Program-made: the position numbers and the translations under genes
Part shown: in pieces, positions 22,515-31,021 of the stretch
Layout of the letters: every line of letters starts with the position of its first letter
Numbering within the stretch: the stretch's first letter is position 1
NCBI GenBank assembly: GCA_947475995.1
Contig: CANJNI010000019.1
Location: 1 to 64,000, forward strand
Reading direction: 5' to 3'
Source of the DNA: Beijerinckiaceae bacterium
Lineage (GTDB): Bacteria > Pseudomonadota > Alphaproteobacteria > Rhizobiales > Beijerinckiaceae
Length of the DNA: 64,000 bases
Notes under the pieces: generated by a model
What the model was told of the DNA's origin: nothing
The model's database searches: none
What the model saw: the letters and a program-made list of their open reading frames with translations, nothing else

Positions 22515-24361
22515 CCGGCAAGATCCGCCTCACCATGGCGCAGGCTCTGGTGCGGGCCATGGCGGCGCAGAAGACCGTTCTGGACGGCCAGACCGTTCCG
22601 CTCTTTGCCGGATGCTGGGCGATCTTTGGCCACGGCAACGTGGCCGGCCTTGGCGAAGCGCTTTACGGCGCGCGCGATGTTCTGCCGACGTACCGCGCCC
22701 ATAACGAACAGGCGATGGCGCATGCGGCGATTGCCTTCGCCAAGGCGTCGCGCCGTCGGCGCATGATGGCCTGCACGACCTCCATCGGCCCCGGCGCAAC
22801 CAACATGGTGACAGCCGCGGCCGTGGCGCATGTGAATCGTTTGCCGGTTCTGCTGCTGCCGGGCGATGTCTTCGCCAACCGTCGCCCCGACCCCGTGTTG
22901 CAGCAGATCGAGGACTTCACCGACGGACTCATCACCGCCAACGATTGCTTCCGCCCCGTCTCGCGTTATTTCGACCGGCTCTCGCGCCCCGAGCAACTGA
23001 TCCCGGCCTTCGATCGCGCCATGGCGGTCCTGACTGATCCGGCAAACTGCGGCCCCGTGACTCTGGCCCTGTGCCAGGACACGCAGACGGAAGCTTACGA
23101 CTATCCGGCCAGTTTCTTTGAAGAGCGCATCTGGTCGCCGCGCCGCCAGCCGCCTGATGCGGGCGAACTCGACGCCGCTGCGAAACTGCTGACCAATGCG
23201 CGAAAGCCATTCGTGATCGTTGGCGGCGGCGTGCTTTACGGCGAGGCCGAAAAAACGCTGGCGGATTTCTGCGCGCGCCACGGCATTCCGGCGGCGGAGA
23301 CGCAGGCCGGCAAATCCGCCCTGCCCGACGGCGCTTCGTTCAACCTCGGCGCGATCGGCGTCACCGGCACGGGGGCGGCCAATGCGATGGCGCAGGAAGC
23401 CGACGTGATCCTCGCGGTCGGTACGCGCCTGCAGGATTTCACCACCGGATCGTGGTCGCTTTTCAATGCGCCGGGACGCAAAATCATCGGCCTGAACGTA
23501 CAGGCTTTCGACGCCGCGAAGCATCGCGCCCAGCCGCTTGTGGCCGACGCACGCGCGGGACTCGAAGTCCTGTCGAAAACGCTTGGCGACTGGCGGGCCG
23601 CCGTCGAATGGACCAGCCGCGCCACGCAGGAAAAGCAGACGTGGAGCAATGTTGCAGAACGCTACACGGCTGCGACCGATGCGGCGCTTCCATCCGATGC
23701 CCAGGTGATCGGCGCCGTGCAGCGTCAGGCTCTGGCGAGCGATGTGGTCCTCTGCGCGGCGGGCGGATTGCCGGGTGAATTGCACAAGCTTTGGCGGCCT
23801 GGCGCGCCGGGCGGCTATCACCTTGAATACGGCTATTCCTGCATGGGTTACGAGATCGCAGGGGGTCTCGGCGTCAAGATGGCCAATCCATCGCGGGACG
23901 TCTTCGTCATGGTGGGCGACGGCTCCTACCTGATGATGAATTCCGAAATTGCCACGTCCGTCATGCTTGGGCTGAAGCTCACCATCGTGGTGCTCGATAA
24001 TCGCGGCTTCGGCTGCATCAACCGCCTGCAGAAGGCGACCGGCGGCGCGCCGTTCAACAATCTGCTGGCCGATACGCGGCACGAAACATTGCCGCAGGTG
24101 GACTTCGCTGCCCATGCCGCAGCGCTCGGCGCGATCGCGAAAAAAGTCGCCGGCGTCGCTGAACTTGAAGCAGCTTTGAGCGAAGCCCGGAGAGCGGCCT
24201 CCACCACTGTCATCGTCATCGACACCGATCCGCTGATCTCCACCGATGCAGGCGGCCATTGGTGGGATGTGGCTGTGCCGGAAGTCTCTACGCGCCCGCA
24301 GGTCGAGTCCGCGCGCGCGCAATACGAACAAGCCATCACCAGACAGACCATCGGACACTGA
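22511..24361 (+). CDS. iolD: 3D-(3,5/4)-trihydroxycyclohexane-1,2-dione acylhydrolase (ThDP-dependent)
   Basis: A 616-residue ThDP enzyme that opens the ring of the inositol-derived trione to give 5-deoxy-glucuronate. The domain order is Pyr (about 1-190, with YRAHNEQAMAHAAIAFAKA holding the activating Glu), a central domain, then the PP domain with GDGSYLMMNSEIATS (ThDP/Mg2+ motif) near residue 470. The ATG at 22511 overlaps the iolC stop (ATGA) and follows a strong AAGGAGGGG ribosome-binding site. Length is normal for IolD. Confidence 0.95.
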   Translation: MTGKIRLTMAQALVRAMAAQKTVLDGQTVPLFAGCWAIFGHGNVAGLGEALYGARDVLPTYRAHNEQAMAHAAIAFAKASRRRRMMACTTSIGPGATNMVTAAAVAHVNRLPVLLLPGDVFANRRPDPVLQQIEDFTDGLITANDCFRPVSRYFDRLSRPEQLIPAFDRAMAVLTDPANCGPVTLALCQDTQTEAYDYPASFFEERIWSPRRQPPDAGELDAAAKLLTNARKPFVIVGGGVLYGEAEKTLADFCARHGIPAAETQAGKSALPDGASFNLGAIGVTGTGAANAMAQEADVILAVGTRLQDFTTGSWSLFNAPGRKIIGLNVQAFDAAKHRAQPLVADARAGLEVLSKTLGDWRAAVEWTSRATQEKQTWSNVAERYTAATDAALPSDAQVIGAVQRQALASDVVLCAAGGLPGELHKLWRPGAPGGYHLEYGYSCMGYEIAGGLGVKMANPSRDVFVMVGDGSYLMMNSEIATSVMLGLKLTIVVLDNRGFGCINRLQKATGGAPFNNLLADTRHETLPQVDFAAHAAALGAIAKKVAGVAELEAALSEARRAASTTVIVIDTDPLISTDAGGHWWDVAVPEVSTRPQVESARAQYEQAITRQTIGH

Positions 24362-24362
24362 C

Positions 24363-25262
24363 ATGACGATCCGCATCGGCGCGAACCCCATTGGCTGGTC
24401 CAACGACGACCTGCTCGAAATCGGCGGCGACATTCCGCTCGAAACGTGCTTGCGCGAGGCGCGCGAAGCCGGCTTCGAGGGCATGGAGCTGGGCAACAAG
24501 TTTCCGCGCGAAGCCAAAGCGCTGCAAGCCGCGCTCGCGCCGTTCGGAATGGACCTCGTGGGCGGCTGGCATTCGGTCGAGTTGCTCAGGCGCTCCGCCG
24601 TAGATGAATTCAAGGCGGCGCGCCCCCATCTCGACTTGCTGAAGGCGATGGGCTGCGGCGTCTTCATCGCGGCGGAAACATCCAACGCGATCCACGGAGA
24701 CCGCCAGAAGCCCCTGTCGCAGAGGCCTCGCCTGCAAGCGGGCGAATGGGACGCCTATGGTCGCGCCATGACGGACTTCGCCGACATGGTGAAGGCCGAG
24801 GGGCTGCAACTCGTCTATCATCACCACATGGGCACCATCGTCGAGACGGAAGACGACATTCAAAAATTCATGGCGGCCTGCGGGCCTTCGGTGAATCTGC
24901 TGCTCGACACTGGCCATGCCACATGGGCGGGCGCCGACCCGGTCGCGCTGGCGCGCCGCTATCGCGACCGCATCGGCCACTTCCACGCCAAGGACGTTCG
25001 CCTCGACAAGATCGCGCAGTCGCGCGCCGGCGACTGGAGCTTTCTGGATTCCATCCTCGGCATGGGCGCGGACCTCGGCGTCTATACCGTCCCGGGAGAT
25101 GGATCGGTCGATTATGCAGCCGTGTTCCGCGAGCTTAGAGGCTACTCGGGCTGGGTGGTGGTCGAGGCCGAGCAGGACCCGACGAAAGCCACGCCGCTCG
25201 TTTATGCGAAGAAAGGCGTCGCGAGCCTGCGCGCCGCCCTCGCCTCCTCCGGACTTGCCTGA
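24363..25262 (+). CDS. iolE: myo-inosose-2 dehydratase
   Basis: A 299-residue TIM-barrel enzyme of the xylose-isomerase-like family that dehydrates 2-keto-myo-inositol to the trihydroxycyclohexane-dione. The N terminus (IGANPIGWSNDDLLEIGGD) and the YHHHMGTIVE and DTGHATWAGADP metal-site blocks are characteristic; GHFHAKDVRLDK and VVVEAEQDPT complete the barrel. It starts one base after the iolD stop and is followed by iolB after 8 bases. The pathway runs IolG, IolE, IolD, IolB, IolC. Confidence 0.96.
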   Translation: MTIRIGANPIGWSNDDLLEIGGDIPLETCLREAREAGFEGMELGNKFPREAKALQAALAPFGMDLVGGWHSVELLRRSAVDEFKAARPHLDLLKAMGCGVFIAAETSNAIHGDRQKPLSQRPRLQAGEWDAYGRAMTDFADMVKAEGLQLVYHHHMGTIVETEDDIQKFMAACGPSVNLLLDTGHATWAGADPVALARRYRDRIGHFHAKDVRLDKIAQSRAGDWSFLDSILGMGADLGVYTVPGDGSVDYAAVFRELRGYSGWVVVEAEQDPTKATPLVYAKKGVASLRAALASSGLA

Positions 25263-25270
25263 GGCATCGA

Positions 25271-26071
25271 ATGACAAACCTGCTGGTACGCCCCACCAAG
25301 CCCGACGCCGATGGCCGCGTGCTCAATGTCACGCCCGCATCGGCGGGCTGGACCTATGTGGGCTTCGAGGTGCTTCGGCTGGCGGCCGGCCAGACGCTGG
25401 CGCGCGAAACGCTGGCGCGCGAGCATTGTCTCGTGCCGATCTCGGGCGAAGCTGTCGCGGCCAGCGGCGCACTGACGGACATTCGCCTCGGCGGCAGGAC
25501 GTCCGTTTTCGAAGGTTCGCCCACTTCGCTTTATGTGCCGGCGAAATCGTCGTGGTCCTTGCGCGCACAAACCGATTGCGAAATCGCTGTCTGCTCCGCC
25601 CCAGCCGATGGCAGGCTCCCGGCGCGCGTCATTCCGCCTGAAGAAGTCGGTCAGGAAACGCGCGGCAAGGGCACGAACACGCGCTATGTGCGCAACATCC
25701 TGCCCGATACGTCTCCGCATGCCGAAAGCCTGCTGGTCGTGGAAGTCATCACGCCGGGGGGACACTGGTCGAGCTATCCTCCGCACAAGCACGATACGGA
25801 TGATTTTCCGCGCGAAACCTATCTGGAAGAGACCTACTATCACCGTCTGAAGCGCGGCTCGGGCTTCGCCATGCAGCGCGTCTACACGGACGATCTTTCT
25901 CTCGACGAAACGATGGCCGTGCATGACGGCGATGTGGTTCTGGTGCCGCGCGGGTATCACCCCGTCGGCGCGCCGCACGGTTTCGATCTCTACTATCTCA
26001 ACACGATGGCCGGGCCGATCCGCCAATGGAAATTCACCATGGCGCCCGACCATGCCTTCCTGACATTCTGA
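25271..26071 (+). CDS. iolB: 5-deoxy-glucuronate isomerase
   Basis: A 266-residue bicupin that isomerises 5-deoxy-glucuronate to 2-deoxy-5-keto-gluconate. The C-terminal cupin has the metal site in WSSYPPHKHDTDD with a downstream LEETYYHRL, and VLVPRGYHPVGAPHGFDLYYLN supplies the last His. It sits between iolE and mmsA, 8 and 11 bases away. Length is typical. Confidence 0.96.
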   Translation: MTNLLVRPTKPDADGRVLNVTPASAGWTYVGFEVLRLAAGQTLARETLAREHCLVPISGEAVAASGALTDIRLGGRTSVFEGSPTSLYVPAKSSWSLRAQTDCEIAVCSAPADGRLPARVIPPEEVGQETRGKGTNTRYVRNILPDTSPHAESLLVVEVITPGGHWSSYPPHKHDTDDFPRETYLEETYYHRLKRGSGFAMQRVYTDDLSLDETMAVHDGDVVLVPRGYHPVGAPHGFDLYYLNTMAGPIRQWKFTMAPDHAFLTF

Positions 26072-26082
26072 ACGAGGACCCT

Positions 26083-27582
26083 ATGGCGCGCGAACTCACG
26101 CATTTCATCGGCGGCAAGCATGTGAAGGGGACGTCCGGGCGCTTCGCCGACGGGTTCCAGCCGATGACCGGCGAGGTCATCTCGCGCGTCCCGCTGGCCT
26201 CGCAACAGGAAGTCCGCGCCGCCGTCGAGAACGCGCTCGCCGCGCAACCCGCATGGGCCGCCACCAATCCGCAGCGCCGCGCGCGCGTGCTGATGAAGTT
26301 CCTGCAACTCATCGAGCGCGACAATGACATGCTCGCCGAAATGCTGGCCCGCGAACATGGCAAGACCATCCTCGACGCCAAGGGCGACATCCAGCGAGGC
26401 GTCGAAGTGGTCGAATTCGCCACCGGTATCCCGCATCTGATGAAGGGCGAATTCACCGACGCTGCCGGACCGGGCATCGACGTTTATTCGATGCGCCAGC
26501 CTCTGGGTGTCGTCGCCGGCATCACGCCGTTCAATTTCCCGGCGATGATTCCACTTTGGAAACTTGCGCCTGCCATCGCGTGCGGAAATGCATTTGTCCT
26601 CAAGCCATCCGAGCGCGATCCGGGCGTGCCGCTGAAGCTTGCAGAACTGTTGATCGAGGCTGGTCTTCCGGCCGGCGTCTGCAATGTGATCAATGGCGAC
26701 AAGGAGGCGGTCGACGCCCTGCTGGACGATCCGGACATCAAGGCGATCGGCTTCGTGGGTTCGACGCCAATCGCGGAATATATCTATGGACGCGGCTGCG
26801 CGAGCGGCAAGCGCGTGCAATGTTTCGGCGGCGCCAAGAACCATATGGTGATCATGCCCGACGCTGACATGGATCAGGCCGTCGATGCGTTGATCGGCGC
26901 GGGCTACGGCTCTGCGGGCGAGCGCTGCATGGCGGTGTCTGTTGCGGTGCCGGTCGGCAAGGGCACGGCGGATGAACTGGTGAAGCGGCTCATTCCGCGC
27001 GTCGAGTCCCTGAAGATCGGACCCTCCACGGATTCGTCCGCCGATTTCGGCCCGCTGGTGACCCGACAGGCGCTCGATCGCGTGCGCTCCTATGTAGACA
27101 TCGGCTTGCAGGAGGGCGCGAAACTTCTGGTGGACGGACGTAATTTCAAAATGCAGGGCTACGAGAACGGCTTCTATCTCGGCGGCTGCCTGTTCGACGA
27201 TGTGACGCCCGACATGCGCATCTACAAGGAAGAGATCTTCGGCCCGGTGCTTTCGGTCGTGCGCGCCAACACCTATGAGCAGGCGCTGAAGCTTTGCAAC
27301 GACCATGAATACGGCAACGGTGTTGCGGTCTTCACCCGCGACGGCGACGCGGCGCGCGACTTCGCCTCGCGCGTACAGGTCGGCATGGTGGGCATCAATG
27401 TCCCGATCCCGGTGCCGCTCGCCTATTACACATTCGGCGGCTGGAAGCGCTCATCCTTCGGCGATCTCAACCAGCACGGACCGGACTCCATCCGCTTCTA
27501 CACGAAGACCAAGACCATCACGTCGCGCTGGCCCTCCGGCGTGAAAGACGGCGCGAGCTTCGTGATCCCGACGATGAGCTGA
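26083..27582 (+). CDS. mmsA: CoA-acylating methylmalonate-semialdehyde dehydrogenase
   Basis: A 499-residue aldehyde dehydrogenase that converts (methyl)malonate semialdehyde with CoA and NAD to acetyl- or propionyl-CoA and CO2, the last step of inositol (and valine) breakdown. Catalytic Cys282 lies in YGSAGERCMAVSV, the oxyanion Asn151 in GITPFNFPAM, and QCFGGAKNHMVIMPDAD is a CoA-ALDH signature. The ATG at 26083 starts the family N terminus, 11 bases after iolB; an upstream in-frame extension overlaps iolB. It plays the IolA role here. Confidence 0.95.
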   Translation: MARELTHFIGGKHVKGTSGRFADGFQPMTGEVISRVPLASQQEVRAAVENALAAQPAWAATNPQRRARVLMKFLQLIERDNDMLAEMLAREHGKTILDAKGDIQRGVEVVEFATGIPHLMKGEFTDAAGPGIDVYSMRQPLGVVAGITPFNFPAMIPLWKLAPAIACGNAFVLKPSERDPGVPLKLAELLIEAGLPAGVCNVINGDKEAVDALLDDPDIKAIGFVGSTPIAEYIYGRGCASGKRVQCFGGAKNHMVIMPDADMDQAVDALIGAGYGSAGERCMAVSVAVPVGKGTADELVKRLIPRVESLKIGPSTDSSADFGPLVTRQALDRVRSYVDIGLQEGAKLLVDGRNFKMQGYENGFYLGGCLFDDVTPDMRIYKEEIFGPVLSVVRANTYEQALKLCNDHEYGNGVAVFTRDGDAARDFASRVQVGMVGINVPIPVPLAYYTFGGWKRSSFGDLNQHGPDSIRFYTKTKTITSRWPSGVKDGASFVIPTMS

Positions 27583-27648
27583 ACCTGCATCCAGCCCGAC
27601 ATTGGAATATCCGGCGGCCCTGACGCCGCAACAGAAAGAGGATTTGCT

Positions 27649-28638
27649 ATGCTTCAGTTCGGACTGATCGGCGCCGGGCGCATCGGGCGTATTCACGGCG
27701 CCAATGTGGCGGCTCGCCGCGACACGCAGCTTGCGATGATCGCCGACCCGGATGCAGCCGCGGCCGGGAGCCTTGCGGACGAAACGGGCGCCAAGGTCGG
27801 CAGCATCGACGAGATGCTGGCGTCGCCCGCCATCAACGCCGTGCTGATCTGCAGTTCGACCGACACCCATGCGGATCTCATCGATCGCGCCGCAAAGGCC
27901 AGGAAGGCGATCTTCTGCGAGAAGCCGGTCGACCTTTCGTGCGAACGCATCACGAAGACGCTCGATGTGGTGAAAGCGTCCGGCGTTCCTTTGATGATCG
28001 GCTTCAATCGTCGCTTCGACCGCAACTTCGCGGAGCTCGAAAAGCGTTTGCGCAACGGGGCGATCGGCAATGTGGAAATTGTCACCATCCTGTCGCGCGA
28101 TCCTGCGCCGCCGCCTGCGTCCTATGTGGCGCGTTCGGGCGGCCTTTTCCGCGACATGATGATCCACGATCTCGACATGGCCCGTTTTCTCCTCGGCGAG
28201 GAACCGGTCGAGATTCAGGCCATGGGATCGTCGCTGGTCGACCCGGAGATCGGCAAGGCGGGAGACGTCGACACCGCCGTCGTCCAGATGCGCACCGCAT
28301 CCGGCAAGCTCTGCCAGATCTCGAATTCGCGCCGCGCCACCTATGGTTATGACCAGCGCATCGAGGTGCATGGTTCGGGCGGGCTCCTGCGCGCCGCAAA
28401 CCAGCTTGAAACGACCGTGGAGCTGTCGAATGCGCAGGGCATCCGCAATGACCCCGTGCAGCACTTCTTCCTGCAGCGTTACGCGGAAGCCTACCGCAAC
28501 GAGCTTGAGACCTTCGTGTCGGCCCTCACAAGGGGCAGCGCCATTAGCCCGACAGGCGATGATGGTCTGCGGGCGCAGAAGCTCGCCGATGCGGCGACCC
28601 TGTCGGCCACATCCGGCAAACCGGTGAAGATCGACTGA
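27649..28638 (+). CDS. iolG: inositol 2-dehydrogenase (Gfo/Idh/MocA family)
   Basis: A 329-residue NAD-dependent dehydrogenase that oxidises myo-inositol to scyllo-inosose, the first step of the pathway. The Rossmann motif GLIGAGRIGRIHGANV starts at residue 4, the EKPVDLS catalytic-Lys block is at about 96-102, and GGLFRDMMIHDLDMARFLLGE carries the active-site Asp and His. GAGG lies about 8 bases before the ATG. It is last in the iol operon, 66 bases after mmsA. No inositol transporter is present in this window. Confidence 0.95.
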   Translation: MLQFGLIGAGRIGRIHGANVAARRDTQLAMIADPDAAAAGSLADETGAKVGSIDEMLASPAINAVLICSSTDTHADLIDRAAKARKAIFCEKPVDLSCERITKTLDVVKASGVPLMIGFNRRFDRNFAELEKRLRNGAIGNVEIVTILSRDPAPPPASYVARSGGLFRDMMIHDLDMARFLLGEEPVEIQAMGSSLVDPEIGKAGDVDTAVVQMRTASGKLCQISNSRRATYGYDQRIEVHGSGGLLRAANQLETTVELSNAQGIRNDPVQHFFLQRYAEAYRNELETFVSALTRGSAISPTGDDGLRAQKLADAATLSATSGKPVKID

Positions 28639-28757
28639 TTGCTGTGGCGAACGTCCGAAAGGATCGTTTTCCCTGCGGCGGGACGAAGCGGCGAGGCGGC
28701 CATTCCTAGCCGCCCGAAGCTGTGCTGAACGAATGCGCTACGGTCGCGTTGTGATGG

Positions 28758-29516
28758 ATGCAATGCATCCAGACTCTTCCCATCGTCTTGCGGGCGTTCG
28801 CTTCGTTCGCTGTGTTTGTGTCCAGCGCGACTGTCTGTTCGCTGGCGCAGGACGCCCGACCGGCCTCTAGTCCCGAAATACAGCAATCAGGCGAGAATAT
28901 TCCAATCCCTCCCCGGCGACCGGCGGATCTGTCATCTGCGCCGTCTGCCAACGCCCTTCGCCCGAAGGATGCAGCCTGCACCGACTCATTGCGGGATGAA
29001 GGCTTCGAGTTTGAAATCGTCGAGACGCCCGCCGGGCAGTGCGCCATCGACACGCCGGTACGCTTGTTGCGCGGGTTGCAAAGGGCGGACTTTCCAGAAG
29101 TGAGATTCCCCGAAAAGCCGGTAGTGGCGTGTGCCTTTGCGCGCACGTTCGGCCAATGGACTCGCCTTTTGGCCGCGCCGATGGCGCGAGGATTTAGTCG
29201 CGAGGATATTTCGGCCATCAGTACGGGGCCTGGATTCGAGTGCCGCGCACGCAATCGCCAGCCCGGGGCAAAGATGAGCGCACATGGCTCCGGCCTTGCG
29301 CTCGATGTCGCCGGATTCACGCTGTCGGGCGGCAGGCGTCTGGCGATTACGGATCGCCAACCCGCCAATGAGCCATTCTTGAGGGCTCTGCGGACAGCGT
29401 CCTGCGGCTGGTTTACGACGATTCTGGGCCCCGGAAGCGATCCGTTTCACAGCGACCACTGGCACCTTGATACGATCCAGCATGGGTCGAGCCTGAATTA
29501 TCGCATTTGCCAGTGA
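28758..29516 (+). CDS. extensin-like C-terminal domain secreted protein
   Basis: A 252-residue exported protein. A hydrophobic signal sequence (about residues 5-30) precedes a proline-rich linker (NIPIPPRRPADL), then the extensin-like C domain (about 70-250). That domain contains two likely Cys pairs and the SAHGSGLALDVAGF and PFHSDHWHLD motifs, which resemble the zinc-binding HxxxxxxD...HxH pattern of LAS-type peptidases. A role in peptidoglycan remodelling is plausible. It converges with an L,D-transpeptidase gene, the stops being 3 bases apart. Confidence 0.85.
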   Translation: MQCIQTLPIVLRAFASFAVFVSSATVCSLAQDARPASSPEIQQSGENIPIPPRRPADLSSAPSANALRPKDAACTDSLRDEGFEFEIVETPAGQCAIDTPVRLLRGLQRADFPEVRFPEKPVVACAFARTFGQWTRLLAAPMARGFSREDISAISTGPGFECRARNRQPGAKMSAHGSGLALDVAGFTLSGGRRLAITDRQPANEPFLRALRTASCGWFTTILGPGSDPFHSDHWHLDTIQHGSSLNYRICQ

Positions 29517-29519
29517 GCA

Positions 29520-30551
29520 TCACTCGACAAACCGCACCTTCGTGCCGCCGCGAACCAGATGTCCGAGTTCCTCGGCATCCCAATTCGTCAGCCGTACGCA
29601 CCCGTGCGAGACGGTCTTGTCGATCTTGGATGGTTCAGGCGTGCCGTGGATCCCGTAGGTCGGCTTGCTCAGTGCGATGAACACGGATCCAACGGGGTTG
29701 TTCGGTCCCGAGGGGATGCTCAGCCGTTTGGAATTGGATCCCTGTTTGAAATTCTTGACGGGATCGTAAGTGTAGCGGGGCTTCCAGGCCACGCCCTTCA
29801 CCTTGTGCTCGCCGCTGGGCGAAGGCACATCCTGGCTGCCTATGGTGGCCGGATAAGCGACAAGCAAGGCGCCATGCCGGTCGAACGCCCTTAGCTCGCC
29901 TTTCTGCTTGTCCACTTCAATGTGGTCCACCTTGTCTTGCAGGCGCGACCTTTCGACATTGGCGACCACGATGCGCGAGCCCGATTGCAGGAAATCTGTT
30001 TTCGGATTGAGCGCAAGGAGAAGCCGCTCATCCATGTGAAACCGCTCCGCGAGCATTTCCGTCATGGTTTGGAAATTCAGATTCTTCAGGGCGGCAAGCT
30101 TGCCGTAATCCGTCGGCAGGTCGGGCGTGAACCGATATGCCGTATCCTCGTCGGTGATTTTGTAGTCCGTGAGCACCGGCGTCTCAGCAGCGGGCGCCAG
30201 CGCTTCCGCGAACGCTGCATCGAAATCGCCCGAACCCCCCAGCGACCGCGCGGTCCGGAAAGCCGCCACGGCCTTCTGAAGATTTTCTCCATGTCGACCG
30301 TCAATGACGCCGGGAGAAAAGTGCATCCGGTCCAACAAGACCTGTATCCTGACGATTGACGGAGACATGCCGTCCTTCTCCGTCACGGGCGAAAGCGGAG
30401 CCTTTTCGATATTGTCTCGGGATAAGTCGCCCCGCTCGGCAGAGCCCGCCGAGGGGCGCGCGGGATTTTCCGGACCTTCTTGCGCAAGTCCGTGATCCGC
30501 GATGCAAGCACCCAGAGCGAGAAACAGGGCGACGGCGGGCAATCTATTCAT
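29520..30551 (-). CDS. L,D-transpeptidase (YkuD) with peptidoglycan-binding region
   Basis: A 343-residue envelope protein that forms or remodels 3-3 peptidoglycan cross-links or links proteins to peptidoglycan. An LGAC lipobox-like sequence ends the signal peptide at Cys16, so it may be a lipoprotein. Residues about 65-115 resemble a peptidoglycan-binding domain (QVLLDRMHFSPGVIDGRHG). The YkuD domain (about 205-342) carries the catalytic YGIHGTPEP...VSHGCVRLTNWDAEEL with His and Cys intact. GAGGGA lies 5 bases before the ATG. Confidence 0.93.
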   Translation of the reverse strand: MNRLPAVALFLALGACIADHGLAQEGPENPARPSAGSAERGDLSRDNIEKAPLSPVTEKDGMSPSIVRIQVLLDRMHFSPGVIDGRHGENLQKAVAAFRTARSLGGSGDFDAAFAEALAPAAETPVLTDYKITDEDTAYRFTPDLPTDYGKLAALKNLNFQTMTEMLAERFHMDERLLLALNPKTDFLQSGSRIVVANVERSRLQDKVDHIEVDKQKGELRAFDRHGALLVAYPATIGSQDVPSPSGEHKVKGVAWKPRYTYDPVKNFKQGSNSKRLSIPSGPNNPVGSVFIALSKPTYGIHGTPEPSKIDKTVSHGCVRLTNWDAEELGHLVRGGTKVRFVE

Positions 30552-31021
30552 GGCGATCCCTCAGGCAGAGGAAACCTAACGTCCGGCCCGGTGGAACGGT
30601 CCCTGTTGGCCCCGACAGCGTCGAAAGGCGCTCCTCCACGGGCCGCTGGTTGAAGCGGTCGGCTTCGGTTCAACGCGATGAGTGGAGCGAATTTCCGGGG
30701 ACCGGGCGACGTGGAAGCCAATGGACAGACGAACCGGACAGCTATCACGGTTTCGTGAAGTCGCGTCTTTTGACGTACAATGGGAAGCTCGCGCTCGCGC
30801 GCTTGGTAATCGGTCTCCGAAATCCCGTTCCGAATAGCTATTCTGCAACATTTTGATGCTTCGCGCAGGGAAGCCCCGGCTTTCTGGCGGCGCAGAGCGG
30901 CTCCGGCCACCCTGTGCCGATTACAATTGTCTCCAGAAAATTGCATCGCTCCGCCTGCCGTGCTTCACTTCGGCTTTCGGCGAGGGGCGCGCCGCCAGTT
31001 TTTTGATTCAGGGGATTATTC
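30552..31021. other. 470-base intergenic region, divergent promoters
   Basis: This spacer separates the L,D-transpeptidase gene (minus) from the broken giant repeat-protein gene (plus), so it should hold two divergent promoters. Open frames in it have no recognisable protein features and overlap each other on both strands. The last bases hold GGGGA, a ribosome-binding site seven bases before the ATG at 31022. I see no RNA gene or clear operator. Confidence 0.5.

Noticed and set aside
22460-24685. A 741-codon minus-strand frame over iolD
   Set aside because: Arg/His/Gly-rich composition and lack of motifs are typical of antisense shadows in GC-rich DNA; iolD is certain.
28695-28714. Six-bp hairpin GGCGGC / GCCGCC after iolG as terminator
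   Set aside because: Short stem, no T run and high background GC; not distinguishable from chance.
30356-30946. Open frames on both strands between the L,D-transpeptidase and the repeat-protein gene
   Set aside because: No recognisable domain, mutually overlapping and partly inside the transpeptidase gene.
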